Shown here: piece by piece, positions 63,592 through 64,000 of the stretch
Numbering within the stretch: position 1 is the stretch's first letter
Layout of the letters: each line of letters starts with the position of its first letter
The notes under the pieces: generated by a model
Told to the model about the DNA's origin: nothing
The model's input: only the letters and a program-made list of their open reading frames with translations
Database searches by the model: none
Origin: Rhypophila decipiens
Taxonomy: Eukaryota > Ascomycota > Sordariomycetes > Sordariales > Naviculisporaceae
Direction of reading: 5' to 3'
Assembly: GCA_033297075.1 (NCBI GenBank)
Contig: MU858170.1
Coordinates: 1 to 64,000 of the forward strand
Length of the DNA stretch: 64,000 nt
Made by a program: the position numbers and the translations under genes

Positions 63592-64000
63592 TTATCTTGA
63601 AGGCAAGGGTCATGAGAACCGACAGAATACAACGAATGAAGGCTGTTTGGCGGTTTGTTTTCTTGGCCCCCCGAGGGATGTCTGCCGCTCTGATATGGCG
63701 TTGATATTGGGCAACGGAGGCCCGGACCACCTTTGGCAATGATCTCTGTCATGCCTTTCAATCCGGTACTCGACCCATTGGGATTTATGCACGAGAGGTT
63801 TTCATTATCATGGAATTTGTAATGAACAACTAAATACCCGACAGTCCCAATAAACATTCATTCAACACAAAACCCTTAGCCACCCATAAACCACCTCCCG
63901 GACACCCTGACACCAACGTTAGACAAAGAAACCGTGACACGACCCCGGAAATAGACAGTTACCAGCTCAGGCCTTCCGCACAAGAAGCCCCTTCCTCAGC
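63592..64000. other. Right-edge flank
   Basis: About 410 bp downstream of the DUF3669-like gene. Short minus-strand frames occur without motifs. No gene recognised. Confidence 0.5.

Noticed and set aside
1..64000. CRISPR arrays, rRNA or tRNA genes
   Set aside because: No repeat-spacer pattern and no tRNA or rRNA signature was seen; CRISPR is not expected in a fungal nuclear sequence.

Overview
The window is filamentous-fungal DNA, most likely from an ascomycete of the Sordariomycetes. Genes are dense and lie on both strands. They carry short GT-AG introns of about 45-180 bp, and the families present (Zn2Cys6 regulators, CYPs, highly reducing PKS, fungal BAHD transferases) are typical of ascomycete secondary metabolism. 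From about 10.5 to 61.8 kb it holds a nearly complete diterpene-glycoside cluster. Gene content and order match, from memory, the sordarin/hypoxysordarin (sdn) cluster described from Sordaria araneosa. Gene symbols rest on that recollection plus the families seen here; no database search was possible.

Layout. (1) 0.4-6.2 kb: a left-flank block of a TauD-type dioxygenase, an unusual truncated-ATP-grasp/methyltransferase fusion and an AflR-type regulator. (2) 6.2-10.5 kb: a gene-free stretch of 4.3 kb. (3) 10.5-26.3 kb: the aglycone module, with class I terpene synthase (sdnA), P450 (sdnB), GGPP synthase (sdnC), FkbM methyltransferase (sdnD), P450s (sdnE, sdnF), a small SnoaL-like protein (sdnG) and P450 (sdnH). 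A 97-base N gap and a tandem duplication lie between sdnF and sdnG. (4) 26.9-32.4 kb: the sugar module, with GDP-mannose 4,6-dehydratase (sdnI), glycosyltransferase (sdnJ) and SDR (sdnK). (5) 32.6-46.9 kb: a trans-acting C-methyltransferase (sdnL), BAHD acyltransferase (sdnM position), FAD monooxygenase (sdnN) and a 2,883-residue HR-PKS with a fused C-terminal carnitine-acyltransferase-like domain (sdnO). (6) 47.2-49.3 kb: a decayed Tc1-like transposon nested in a larger inverted-repeat element. (7) 50.4-61.8 kb: a membrane protein (sdnP), P450 (sdnQ), an SDR in the sdnR position, a Cys-containing hypothetical protein, a Zn2Cys6 regulator (sdnS) and P450 (sdnT). (8) 62.2-63.6 kb: a DUF3669-like protein that probably marks the right edge.

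Working model. SdnC makes GGPP and SdnA cyclises it to cycloaraneosene. P450s B, E, F and H with SdnN oxidise the skeleton, and SdnG assists the [4+2] step that gives the norbornene of sordaricin. SdnI and SdnK build GDP-6-deoxy-altrose, SdnJ glycosylates, and SdnD O-methylates the sugar. SdnO with SdnL makes an acyl chain that is attached to the sugar and oxidised by SdnQ/SdnT. The most surprising points are these: the PKS-fused carnitine-acyltransferase domain has Asn where the catalytic His is expected; an intact HxxxD BAHD transferase lies nearby; no gene is obvious for the C-3 epimerisation needed to make altrose; and no transporter or EF2 resistance gene is present.
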